DNA from: an uncultured Lachnospiraceae bacterium
GTDB lineage: Bacteria; Bacillota; Clostridia; Lachnospirales; Lachnospiraceae
Direction: 5' to 3'
NCBI GenBank assembly: GCA_948470755.1
Contig: CAOKPU010000038.1
Span: forward strand, 1-32,409
DNA: 32,409 nucleotides
Position 1 is the first letter of the stretch. Each line of letters starts with the position of its first letter. A model generated the notes under the pieces. The model had not been told where the DNA came from. It searched no databases and saw nothing but the letters and a program-made list of their open reading frames with translations. Of this stretch, positions 1 to 6,629 are shown piece after piece. Both the position numbers and the translations under genes were made by a program.

Positions 1-35
1 ATTTTGCATATAAATCTAAGGAGGATAAGGGAATT

Positions 36-845
36 ATGCTGAATGAGTATGAAATCAAAAAAGAAATGTGTGAAATCGGCAAGAGAGTGTACAACCGCGG
101 GATGGTTGCAGCCAACGACGGCAATTTCTCCGTCAAACTCAATGACAATGAATTCCTCTGCACGCCGACAGGCGTAAGCAAAGGCTTCATGACGCCGGAA
201 TACATCTGCAAAGTGGATGCGGAAGGGAAAGTGATCCAGGCAAACAAAGGATTCAAGCCTTCTTCCGAGATTAAGATGCATATGAGAGTATATAAGGAAA
301 GGCCGGACGTGCAGTCTGTCGTACACGCTCATCCGTTGTATGCTACCAGCTTTGCGATCGCAGGGATCCCGTTGACGCAGCCGATCATGCCGGAAGCGGT
401 TATCTCTTTAGGATGCGTCCCGATTGCGGAATACGGCACGCCTTCCACAAATGAAATTCCCGATGCGGTTTCCAAATATTTACAGTATTATGATGCGGTG
501 CTTTTGGAAAACCACGGTGCATTGGCATATTCCGATTCCCTTTTAAGCGCATATCACAAGATGGAGTCCGTAGAATTCTATGCACGTTTATTATATCAAT
601 CCAAAGTCCTTGGCGGGCCGAAGGAATTGTCCCAGGCGCAGGTTGAGAGATTGTATGAAATCAGAAGGCAGTTCGGCATGACCGGCAAACATCCGGCAGA
701 TTTATGCCCGAACGCAAAAGCAGGCAAACCCAGTTGCCATAGCTGCGGAGGATCCTGCCATGGCGGAACATGTTCCGATGGCAAAGCGGACGCTGACCTG
801 GTAGCTTCTATCACAAAAAAAGTAATGGAGCAGCTCGGCCTTTAA
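36..845 (+). CDS. fucA: Class II aldolase, L-fuculose-1-phosphate type, BMC cargo with C-terminal targeting tail
   Basis: Cleaves L-fuculose-1-phosphate (possibly also L-rhamnulose-1-phosphate) to DHAP and L-lactaldehyde. Residues 1-215 are the class II aldolase/adducin domain. The zinc site is visible as H97 and H99 (VVHAHP) and H160 (ENHGAL), with the catalytic acid at E78 (PSSE). The protein has 269 residues, against about 215 for E. coli FucA. The extra 50 or so residues form a linker with five Cys and two His (C224, C234, C237, C241, C246; H235, H242), then an amphipathic helix, DADLVASITKKVMEQLGL, which looks like a BMC encapsulation peptide. The AGGAGG at 20-25 sets the ATG at 36. It is the first gene seen in a BMC operon, which places the aldolase inside the compartment. 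Fuculose and rhamnulose phosphate specificity cannot be separated by eye; fucI downstream favours fuculose. Confidence 0.9.
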   Translation: MLNEYEIKKEMCEIGKRVYNRGMVAANDGNFSVKLNDNEFLCTPTGVSKGFMTPEYICKVDAEGKVIQANKGFKPSSEIKMHMRVYKERPDVQSVVHAHPLYATSFAIAGIPLTQPIMPEAVISLGCVPIAEYGTPSTNEIPDAVSKYLQYYDAVLLENHGALAYSDSLLSAYHKMESVEFYARLLYQSKVLGGPKELSQAQVERLYEIRRQFGMTGKHPADLCPNAKAGKPSCHSCGGSCHGGTCSDGKADADLVASITKKVMEQLGL

Positions 846-885
846 AAACGGTTGAAAGTTACATAGTGCAGAAATGAGGGAAGCC

Positions 886-1353
886 ATGAATGAACAGTTG
901 ATCTGTCAGGTAGTGGAGCAGGCGGTAAAGGAAGCCGGCCGGGCCGTGATGACGTTGGATACGGCGAAAAAGCTCATTGAAAAAGTGGAAGGAAAAGCAC
1001 GGGAAATGGGGATTGCCGTCATCATAGCGGTGGCCGACAAGGCGGCGAGGCCGGTGGCTGTCCATTGTATGGATGATGCGTATATTGCCAGCTTCGATAT
1101 CGCGTTGAACAAGGCTTATACTTCTGCCGGGCTGAAGATGTCCACGGCTGCGCTTTCCAAGCTCAGCGGCCCCGGGCAGCCCCTTTATGGCATACAGCAT
1201 ACCAATGAAGGGAAAATCGTTATCTTCGGCGGCGGGGAAGTGCTTGAGGTAAATGGGAAAACAGTAGGCGCATTGGGCGTCAGCGGCGGGACGTTGGAAC
1301 AGGATGCTTTTTTGGCCGCATATGGCCGAGAGGTATTCGGACAAATCATATAA
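886..1353 (+). CDS. GlcG/HbpS-like (PduO C-terminal domain-like) protein, probable BMC cargo
   Basis: A single GlcG/HbpS/PduO-C type domain of about 135 residues, recognisable from the pattern TLDTAKKLIEKVEGKAREMG, AVADKAARPVAVHCMDDA, and the glycine-rich GGGEVLEVNGKTVGALGVSGG near the C terminus. Members bind haem or cobalamin, or have no known ligand; the role in BMCs is unknown. Ahead of the domain lies about 20 residues of amphipathic helix (EQLICQVVEQAVKEAG) that resembles the targeting helices on the neighbouring enzymes. I chose the ATG at 886 because GAGGG at 876-880 is correctly spaced for it; an ATG at 874 in the same frame would add four residues. It lies between the aldolase and the aldehyde dehydrogenase in the same operon. 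Confidence 0.8.
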   Translation: MNEQLICQVVEQAVKEAGRAVMTLDTAKKLIEKVEGKAREMGIAVIIAVADKAARPVAVHCMDDAYIASFDIALNKAYTSAGLKMSTAALSKLSGPGQPLYGIQHTNEGKIVIFGGGEVLEVNGKTVGALGVSGGTLEQDAFLAAYGREVFGQII

Positions 1354-1391
1354 GCCATAGAATAGCCATAGGAGAAAGGGATGATAAAGCG

Positions 1392-2780
1392 GTGGCAGTA
1401 AATGAAAAGCTGGTGCAGGACGTGGTAAGGGAAGTAGTTGCCAAACTTCAGATCAATGCTGACGTAAGCGGAAGCAAAGGCGTGTTTGCCGATATGAATG
1501 CGGCGATCGAGGCGGCGAAACGGGCGCAGAAAAAAGTGCAGTCCATGTCCATGGATCAAAGGGAAAAAATTATTACGATTATAAGAAGAAAGACGAAAGA
1601 AAATGCCGAAATCCTTGCACGTATGGGAGTACAGGAAACGGGTATGGGGAATGTAGGGCATAAAATATTGAAACACCATCTGGTAGCGGAAAGGACGCCC
1701 GGCACCGAAGATATTACGACGACGGCCTGGTCGGGGGACAGGGGCCTTACTTTGGTAGAGATGGGGCCTTTTGGAGTTATCGGCGCGATCACTCCGTGTA
1801 CGAACCCGACGGAAACCATTATCTGCAATACCATTGGTATGCTGGCAGGCGGGAATACGGTAGTGTTCAATCCTCATCCGGCGGCAATAAAGACCTCTAT
1901 CTTCGCAGTGAATATGCTCAATGAGGCATCGCTGGAAGCAGGAGGGCCGGATGCAATCGCATGTACGGTAGAAAAACCTACATTGGAAACAAGCGCGGTC
2001 ATGATGAAGCATAAAGATATTTCACTGCTTGTGGCAACCGGAGGCCCCGGGGTGGTAACGGCAGTCCTTTCCTCCGGGAAGAGAGGCATCGGGGCAGGGG
2101 CGGGCAACCCGCCGGCGCTGGTGGATGAAACGGCGGATATCAGAAAAGCGGCGGAAGACATTGTAAACGGATGTACATTTGACAACAACCTTCCCTGCAT
2201 CGCTGAAAAGGAAATCGTGGCGGTGGACAGCGTAGCGGACGAATTGATGCACTATATGGTCAGCGAACAGGGCTGCTATAGGATTGACAAAGAAGAACAG
2301 GATAAGCTGGCCAATGTCGTACTTACGCCGAAGGGGTTGAACCGGAAGTGTGTAGGGAGAAGCGCAAAAGCCCTGCTTGCCATGATAGGGATTGATGTTC
2401 CCGATAATATCCGTTGTATCGTATTTGAAGGCGAGAAAGAGCATCCCCTTATTTCAGAAGAACTGATGATGCCGATCCTGGGAATGGTAAGGGCGAAGGA
2501 TTTTGAGGATGCGGTGGAAAAAGCGGTCTGGCTGGAGCATGGCAACAGGCATTCGGCGCATATCCATTCCAAGAACGTGGATAATATCACCAAGTATGCG
2601 AAAGCGATTGATACGGCTATCCTCGTTAAAAATGCACCTTCCTATGCTGCTTTGGGTTTTGGGGGCGAAGGATACTGCACCTTTACCATTGCCAGCAGGA
2701 CGGGCGAAGGGCTGACGAGCGCCAGCGCATTTACGAAGAGAAGACGTTGTGTTATGTCTGACAGTCTTTGCATCAGATAG
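1392..2780 (+). CDS. pduP: CoA-acylating aldehyde dehydrogenase (PduP-like), BMC cargo
   Basis: Oxidises propionaldehyde with CoA and NAD+ to propionyl-CoA in the compartment lumen. The 462 residues match the PduP/EutE family length. The nucleophile is C269 in FDNNLPCIAEKE; the NAD-binding region contains PFGVIGAITPCTNPTET, and GGPGVV lies near residue 218. The first 20 residues (VNEKLVQDVVREVVAKLQ) form an amphipathic helix like the N-terminal encapsulation peptide of PduP, so the start must lie at the GTG at 1392. The GGAGAAAGGG at 1371-1380 is far from this GTG but ideally spaced for an ATG at 1381 that opens a six-codon frame, ending at the TAA at 1399-1401 and overlapping the GTG. Start may therefore depend on coupling. 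The end overlaps the spacer before the alcohol dehydrogenase, which follows at 2795. Confidence 0.92.
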   Translation: MAVNEKLVQDVVREVVAKLQINADVSGSKGVFADMNAAIEAAKRAQKKVQSMSMDQREKIITIIRRKTKENAEILARMGVQETGMGNVGHKILKHHLVAERTPGTEDITTTAWSGDRGLTLVEMGPFGVIGAITPCTNPTETIICNTIGMLAGGNTVVFNPHPAAIKTSIFAVNMLNEASLEAGGPDAIACTVEKPTLETSAVMMKHKDISLLVATGGPGVVTAVLSSGKRGIGAGAGNPPALVDETADIRKAAEDIVNGCTFDNNLPCIAEKEIVAVDSVADELMHYMVSEQGCYRIDKEEQDKLANVVLTPKGLNRKCVGRSAKALLAMIGIDVPDNIRCIVFEGEKEHPLISEELMMPILGMVRAKDFEDAVEKAVWLEHGNRHSAHIHSKNVDNITKYAKAIDTAILVKNAPSYAALGFGGEGYCTFTIASRTGEGLTSASAFTKRRRCVMSDSLCIR

Positions 2781-2794
2781 GAAAGGGAGAAAAT

Positions 2795-4003
2795 ATGAGC
2801 AATATAAACACAATTGATGTGGAAGCGGTAGTAAAGCAAGTGCTGGAAAGCATGATAGGAAGCGCGCCGGCCGCAAACACAGGAACGTCTGCGGGGCAGA
2901 TACCGAAGACGGCAAGGGTTGCTATGCTGACCGCATTGGAGAAATATGAAGTAAAAGAATTCCCGATTCCGGAAGTGGGGGACGGGGATATCTTGGTAAA
3001 AGTGGAAGGCTGCGGCATCTGCGGCACCGACGCCCACGAATTTAAGAAAGACCCCTTCGGCCTTATACCGGTGGCGTTAGGACATGAGGGTACCGGCGAG
3101 ATCGTAAAAATGGGCAAGGACGTAAAGAAAGACAGTGCGGGGAAACCGTTAAAAGTCGGGGATAAAGTTGTTACTTGTATGATCTTCAAAGATAATCCGG
3201 ATATTACAATGTATGATCTGAACAAACAGAACGTAGGCGGTGCGGACGTATACGGGCTGCTTCCGGATGACGATATCCATTTGAACGGCTGGTTTTCCGA
3301 TTACATATTGATTAGGGAAGGTTCTACGGTTTTCAATGTCAGCGATCTGGATTTGAAATCAAGGATTTTGATCGAGCCTTGCGCCGTATTGGTCCATGCG
3401 GTAGAACGTGCGAAGACGACCGGCATCCTGCGTTTTAACAGCAGGGTAGTCGTACAGGGCTGCGGGCCGATCGGCCTTATCTGCATTGCCGTCCTGCGCA
3501 CTATGGGGATCGAGAATATCGTGGCGGTGGACGGAGAGCAGAAGCGCCTTGATTTTGCAAAAGAAATGGGTGCGGGGAAATCCGTAAATTTCAAAGACCA
3601 TAAAGGCATTGAGGCTTTAACTAAGGCAGTGGAAGATGCATTCGGCGGTTATCCGGCTGATTTCGCATTCCAGTGTACAGGTTCCCCGGCAGCGCACTCT
3701 AATATTTATAAATTTATCCGTAATGGCGGTGGTTTGTGCGAGCTTGGATTCTTTATTAATGGAGGCGATGCGACGATCAACCCTCACTTTGATATCTGCT
3801 CCAAAGAAATCACTACGGTGGGTTCCTGGGTCTATACTTTGAGGGATTATGCAACTACCTTTGATTTCTTAAAGAGGGCGAAGGGGATCGGGCTTCCGAT
3901 GGATAAGCTGATTACCCATGAGTTCCCGTTGGATCAGATTAACGAAGCCCATGTAACGAACCTGAAAATGGAAGGGCTGAAAATAGCGATTATCAATAAG
4001 TAG
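2795..4003 (+). CDS. Zinc-dependent alcohol dehydrogenase, BMC cargo
   Basis: Medium-chain zinc dehydrogenase (402 residues) predicted to reduce propionaldehyde to 1-propanol and recycle NADH inside the BMC; lactaldehyde reduction is an alternative. Catalytic zinc region: C76 in GCGICGTDAHE, then H97-E98 in ALGHEGTGE. The Rossmann motif is VVVQGCGPIG, with a following acidic residue in VAVDGE that fits NAD. The usual four-Cys structural zinc lobe is missing; the sequence goes through DNPDITMYDLNKQNVGG instead. Residues 1-40 are an added helix and linker (IDVEAVVKQVLESMIGS, then Ala/Thr/Gly-rich), which looks like an encapsulation peptide. The ATG at 2795 has GGGAG at 2785-2789. This is not the PduQ iron-type enzyme; a zinc enzyme in this role is known from fucose/rhamnose-type glycyl radical BMC loci. 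Confidence 0.88.
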   Translation: MSNINTIDVEAVVKQVLESMIGSAPAANTGTSAGQIPKTARVAMLTALEKYEVKEFPIPEVGDGDILVKVEGCGICGTDAHEFKKDPFGLIPVALGHEGTGEIVKMGKDVKKDSAGKPLKVGDKVVTCMIFKDNPDITMYDLNKQNVGGADVYGLLPDDDIHLNGWFSDYILIREGSTVFNVSDLDLKSRILIEPCAVLVHAVERAKTTGILRFNSRVVVQGCGPIGLICIAVLRTMGIENIVAVDGEQKRLDFAKEMGAGKSVNFKDHKGIEALTKAVEDAFGGYPADFAFQCTGSPAAHSNIYKFIRNGGGLCELGFFINGGDATINPHFDICSKEITTVGSWVYTLRDYATTFDFLKRAKGIGLPMDKLITHEFPLDQINEAHVTNLKMEGLKIAIINK

Positions 4004-4018
4004 AAGTGGAGTTAAGGT

Positions 4019-4333
4019 ATGGGAGAAGCAGTAGGGATTATAGAGGTCTTCGGGCTTGCGACGGCATTCGCGGCAGCGGACGCGGGATGTAAAGCAGCCA
4101 ATGTAACGATTGAGAATTTCGATAAGAATAAACCGGCCAATGCGGATGCGCTCCCAGTGCCGCTTATCGTAATGATAAAATTCCGCGGTTCCATATCGGA
4201 TGTAAGGGCAGCCGTAGCGGCGGCGAAACAAAGGGCCGAAGGGCTGGCCGGCGTGGTAGCGACCCATGAAATCGCAAGCCCCGAAGCGGATACGGAAAAA
4301 ATGCTTAGACTTAGCGGTATGGATAAGGTATAA
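4019..4333 (+). CDS. BMC-H shell protein, divergent, with altered pore loop
   Basis: Single-domain BMC hexamer protein of 104 residues, beginning MGEAVGIIEVFGLATAFAAADAGCKAANV, the standard BMC fold entry (GIIE, then AAADA, then AANV). The region that normally reads KIGSG and lines the hexamer pore is replaced by a longer segment with NKPANADALPVPL. The C-terminal half (FRGSISDVRAAVAAAKQ, VVATHEIASPEADTEKML) is typical. It starts 16 bases after the dehydrogenase stop. The altered loop implies a pore with different size or charge from its PduA-like neighbours; this is inference. A 16-bp repeat array follows. Confidence 0.9.
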   Translation: MGEAVGIIEVFGLATAFAAADAGCKAANVTIENFDKNKPANADALPVPLIVMIKFRGSISDVRAAVAAAKQRAEGLAGVVATHEIASPEADTEKMLRLSGMDKV

Positions 4334-4366
4334 TAAAAAGAAGAAAAGAAACAGGCAGTTTGTGAT

Positions 4367-4450
4367 TAACATGTATGACATGTAACATGTATGACATGTA
4401 GCATGTATGACATGTAACATGTATGGTATATAACATGAAATACATGTAAC
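4367..4450. repeat. 16-bp tandem repeat array, five units plus a partial sixth
   Basis: Units of consensus TAACATGTATGACATG begin at 4367, 4383, 4399, 4415 and 4431, with TAAC of a sixth at 4447. Units 1 and 2 are identical, unit 3 differs by one base, and units 4 and 5 drift. Each intact unit contains CATGT-ATG-ACATG, an inverted repeat with a three-base centre. The array ends directly against the AGGAGGG ribosome binding site (4451-4457) of the next shell gene. Confidence 0.93.
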
Positions 4451-4464
4451 AGGAGGGTAAGAAG

Positions 4465-4740
4465 ATGACACAGTTGGCTTTGGGCATGATAGAAACGAGA
4501 GGCCTTACGGCGGCTATTGAAGCATCGGATGCGATGATAAAGGCAGCGGAAGTGACATTGATCGGAACGGAAAAAATCGGTTCCGGGCTGGTGACGGTAA
4601 TGGTGCGCGGCGACGTAGGAGCCGTAAAAGCGGCGGTGGAGGCCGGAAGCGTCAGGGCGGCAAGCCTTGGTGAATTAGTAGCTACTCATGTAATACCGAG
4701 ACCTCACAGCGATGTAGAAAAGATTTTACCGCTGATTTAA
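4465..4740 (+). CDS. pduA: BMC-H shell protein, PduA/EutM-like
   Basis: Canonical 91-residue hexameric shell protein, very close in pattern to Salmonella Pdu[21 protein letters not shown], the pore segment [17 protein letters not shown], and the C-terminal [15 protein letters not shown]. Hexamers of this type tile the facets and pass small polar metabolites such as 1,2-propanediol through the GSG pore. AGGAGGG at 4451-4457 gives a strong start. Its upstream leader consists of the 16-bp tandem repeats. It is a near duplicate of the core encoded at 5221-5499. Confidence 0.95.
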   Translation: MTQLALGMIETRGLTAAIEASDAMIKAAEVTLIGTEKIGSGLVTVMVRGDVGAVKAAVEAGSVRAASLGELVATHVIPRPHSDVEKILPLI

Positions 4741-4764
4741 GGGAAGGGAAAGGGTGAAAGAATC

Positions 4765-5082
4765 ATGGGAAATGCATATGGGTTCTTTGAGATTCCAAGC
4801 ACGACGGCAGCGATAGACGCTCTCGATATCATGTGCAAGACGGCAGATGTGGAATTTATCACATGGGAGAAAAAGCTGGGCGGCAGACTGGTTACGATAA
4901 TCATACGGGGAAGCGTATCGGATGTAAAACAGGCGATAGAAGCTGCTGCGCATAGCGCGATCAAAAAGCCGGCAGCCACAGTGGTAATTGCCAATCCCCA
5001 TGAAGAAATCATTAAATTGGTGAAAAAGAGCGCCAGCCGGTTGACGAATGTATCAACGGCCTGGAACGACGAAATGGAGTAG
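4765..5082 (+). CDS. BMC-H shell protein, divergent pore (GGR) and C-terminal tail
   Basis: Single BMC domain protein of 105 residues: NAYGFFEIPSTTAAIDALDIM, pore segment KKLGGRLVTIIIRGSVSDV, then ANPHEEIIKLVKKS. The pore motif reads GGR rather than GSG, which would put an Arg near the hexamer opening. About 18 residues follow the fold (ASRLTNVSTAWNDEME), an acidic tail of unknown role. The stop lies only three bases before the next gene start, so the two are probably translationally coupled. Confidence 0.9.
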   Translation: MGNAYGFFEIPSTTAAIDALDIMCKTADVEFITWEKKLGGRLVTIIIRGSVSDVKQAIEAAAHSAIKKPAATVVIANPHEEIIKLVKKSASRLTNVSTAWNDEME

Positions 5083-5085
5083 CAT

Positions 5086-5499
5086 ATGGCGGAAGTAAAA
5101 AACGCGGCAAGGAAAACTCCGGCGAGAGCCGAAGAAAATAAAGCTAAAAAAGCAGAAACAGTGAAAACAGAAACAATAAAACCTGAAACAGTAAAAGCAG
5201 AGCCAAAGGAGGAAAAAAGGATGGCACAGGAAGCATTAGGTATGGTGGAAACAAGAGGTCTGGTAGCATCGATTGAGGCAGCGGATGCAATGTTAAAGGC
5301 AGCAAATGTAACATTAGTTGGAACAGAGAAAATCGGTTCCGGCCTGGTAAGCGTTATGGTGCGCGGCGATGTAGGCGCAGTAAACGCAGCAGTGGAAGCA
5401 GGAAGCGCAAGCGCATCAAGGCTTGGCGAATTAGTGGCTACACACGTAATCCCCAGGCCTCATACGGATGTTGAGAAGATTCTTCCCGTTTTAAAATAA
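5086..5499 (+). CDS. BMC-H shell protein with Lys/Glu-rich N-terminal extension and probable internal start
   Basis: 137 residues. Residues 46-137 are a standard PduA-like hexamer domain ([52 protein letters not shown]). Residues 1-45 are a disordered-looking Lys/Glu/Ala/Thr segment with an ETVK/ETIK repeat. The first ATG at 5086 has only a weak GGAG at 5077-5080 overlapping the stop of the preceding gene. An in-frame ATG at codon 46 (5221) is preceded at ideal spacing by AAAGGAGG (5205-5212), so a 92-residue short form is very likely made as well. The arrangement recalls PduB/PduB', where a long and a short shell protein come from one gene and the extension touches the enzyme core. Here it is on a BMC-H, not a trimer. 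Confidence 0.9.
   Translation: MAEVKNAARKTPARAEENKAKKAETVKTETIKPETVKAEPKEEKRMAQEALGMVETRGLVASIEAADAMLKAANVTLVGTEKIGSGLVSVMVRGDVGAVNAAVEAGSASASRLGELVATHVIPRPHTDVEKILPVLK
5205..5223 (+). promoter_or_regulatory. Internal ribosome binding site and alternative start inside the extended BMC-H gene
   Basis: AAAGGAGG at 5205-5212, eight bases before an in-frame ATG at 5221. It is a better site than the one serving the upstream start at 5086. Initiation here yields a normal-length PduA-like protein. Confidence 0.75.
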
Positions 5500-5511
5500 G
5501 CAGCTACAGTG

Positions 5512-5547
5512 AAGATGGGGCGGGCCATGCCCGCCCTTCCATCTTTT
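5512..5547 (+). terminator. Strong intra-operon hairpin, partial terminator or mRNA-stability element
   Basis: Two 7-bp stems stack: AAGATGG (5512-5518) with CCATCTT (5539-5545), and GGCGGGC (5519-5525) with GCCCGCC (5529-5535), with loop CAT and a three-base bulge at 5536-5538. Only TTTT follows, so readthrough to pduL is expected. It would set lower expression for downstream enzymes or protect the shell-gene mRNA. Confidence 0.6.
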
Positions 5548-5570
5548 AAAGATTCTGGAGGAAACGGACC

Positions 5571-6233
5571 ATGGATAAAAATAGTATGGCTGACAGCCAG
5601 GTAGAGCTGATTGCCAGGATGGTAATGGAAGCAATGAATCAAAAGCAGGATACGGGCAAGGGCTATATGGTTCCGGTAGGCGTATCCGCAAGGCATGTAC
5701 ATTTGACACAGGAGCATGTGGAAGCCCTTTTTGGGGAAGGTTATCATTTGACGAAGAAAAAAGAGCTGATGGGCGGACAGTTTGCATCCAACGAACTGGT
5801 GACGATTGTCGGTTTAAAGCTTAGAGCGATAGAAAATGTAAGGATATTAGGCCCGGTAAGGAAAAAATCCCAAGTGGAGATATCGTCTACCGATGCCATT
5901 AAACTGGGGGTGAAAGCCCCGATCCGCGAGTCAGGCAATGTAGCGGGCAGCGCGCCGATTGCTGTGGTAGGGCCAAAAGGGGCCTTGTACTTGAAGGAAG
6001 GCTGTATTGTTGCCAAAAGGCATATCCATATGTCGCCGAAGGACGCTATGGCGGCGGGGGTTCATGACGGGGATGTAGTATCCGTAAAAGCGGACAACGA
6101 AAGAGGCGCCGTATTTGATCATGTACAGGTCAGGGTAGACGAAAGCTTTACGCTGGAAATGCATATTGATACGGATGAAGCGAATGCAGCGAAGATTGCG
6201 ACAGGGGATACCGTAAGAATCATCAATGGATAG
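5571..6233 (+). CDS. pduL: BMC phosphotransacylase PduL
   Basis: Converts propionyl-CoA and phosphate to propionyl-phosphate, releasing CoA for the aldehyde dehydrogenase. The 220 residues form the two-part PduL fold. Metal-binding histidines are visible as H42 and H44 (SARHVHLT), H151 and H153 (KRHIHMSP) and H198 (EMHIDTDEAN), with E103 likely also involved. Residues 6-24 (MADSQVELIARMVMEAMNQ) form an amphipathic helix followed by a short linker, as expected of the N-terminal encapsulation peptide in BMC-associated PduL. GGAGG lies about ten bases before the ATG. It follows the strong hairpin, so its expression may be lower than that of the shell genes. Confidence 0.95.
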   Translation: MDKNSMADSQVELIARMVMEAMNQKQDTGKGYMVPVGVSARHVHLTQEHVEALFGEGYHLTKKKELMGGQFASNELVTIVGLKLRAIENVRILGPVRKKSQVEISSTDAIKLGVKAPIRESGNVAGSAPIAVVGPKGALYLKEGCIVAKRHIHMSPKDAMAAGVHDGDVVSVKADNERGAVFDHVQVRVDESFTLEMHIDTDEANAAKIATGDTVRIING

Positions 6234-6289
6234 GGCAATACGGCGGAGGATGGGAACCGCACAGATTGCAGAAAGGCATGGTTGTACAT

Positions 6290-6562
6290 ATGCTTATAGG
6301 AAAAGTAGTAGGAAGCGTAGTTTCCACAAGGAAAAGTGAAAAACTGATAGGAAATAAATTTATGGTGGTTGAGCTGGCGGAGAAAATGAGCAACGGCACG
6401 AACCAGATGATTGCCATTGACAATATCGGTGCGGGAATCGGTGAATTCGTATTGATCGCTACAGGCAGTGCGGCAAGAATTGGGTGCGATGTGGAGAATG
6501 CACCGATCGATGCGGCGATCGTAGGCATCATTGATGACGGAAGGCAATGGATGCAGGAGTGA
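6290..6562 (+). CDS. pduN: BMC-P vertex shell protein, PduN/EutN/CcmL-like
   Basis: Pentameric shell protein that caps the vertices of the icosahedral compartment. MLIGKVVGSVVSTRKSEKLIGNKFMVV is the typical EutN/CcmL start, followed by IDNIGAGIGEFVLIATGSAAR and the closing AIVGIIDD. The start at 6290 (90 residues) is chosen because family members begin with this sequence. In-frame alternatives are an ATG at 6278 and a TTG at 6266, and GAAAGG at 6271-6276 is the only nearby ribosome-binding-like sequence. It is the only BMC-P in view, which is enough to close a shell. Confidence 0.9.
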   Translation: MLIGKVVGSVVSTRKSEKLIGNKFMVVELAEKMSNGTNQMIAIDNIGAGIGEFVLIATGSAARIGCDVENAPIDAAIVGIIDDGRQWMQE

Positions 6563-6629
6563 TTTCCGCGGGCAAGATATACAGGCGGCCGGGATATGGC
6601 CGTATTTGGAAAGGAACGTGGTTATAAGC

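Noticed and set aside
1185-2012. A 275-codon minus-strand frame opposite pduP
   Set aside because: Antisense to a clear aldehyde dehydrogenase; no family signs.
4367-4450. The 16-bp repeats as a CRISPR array
   Set aside because: Units abut without spacers, are too short, and there are no cas genes nearby.
3869-4471. A 200-codon minus-strand frame covering the repeat array
   Set aside because: Its N-terminal Cys/Tyr/Met/His pattern is just translation of the 16-bp repeat, and the rest is antisense to real genes.
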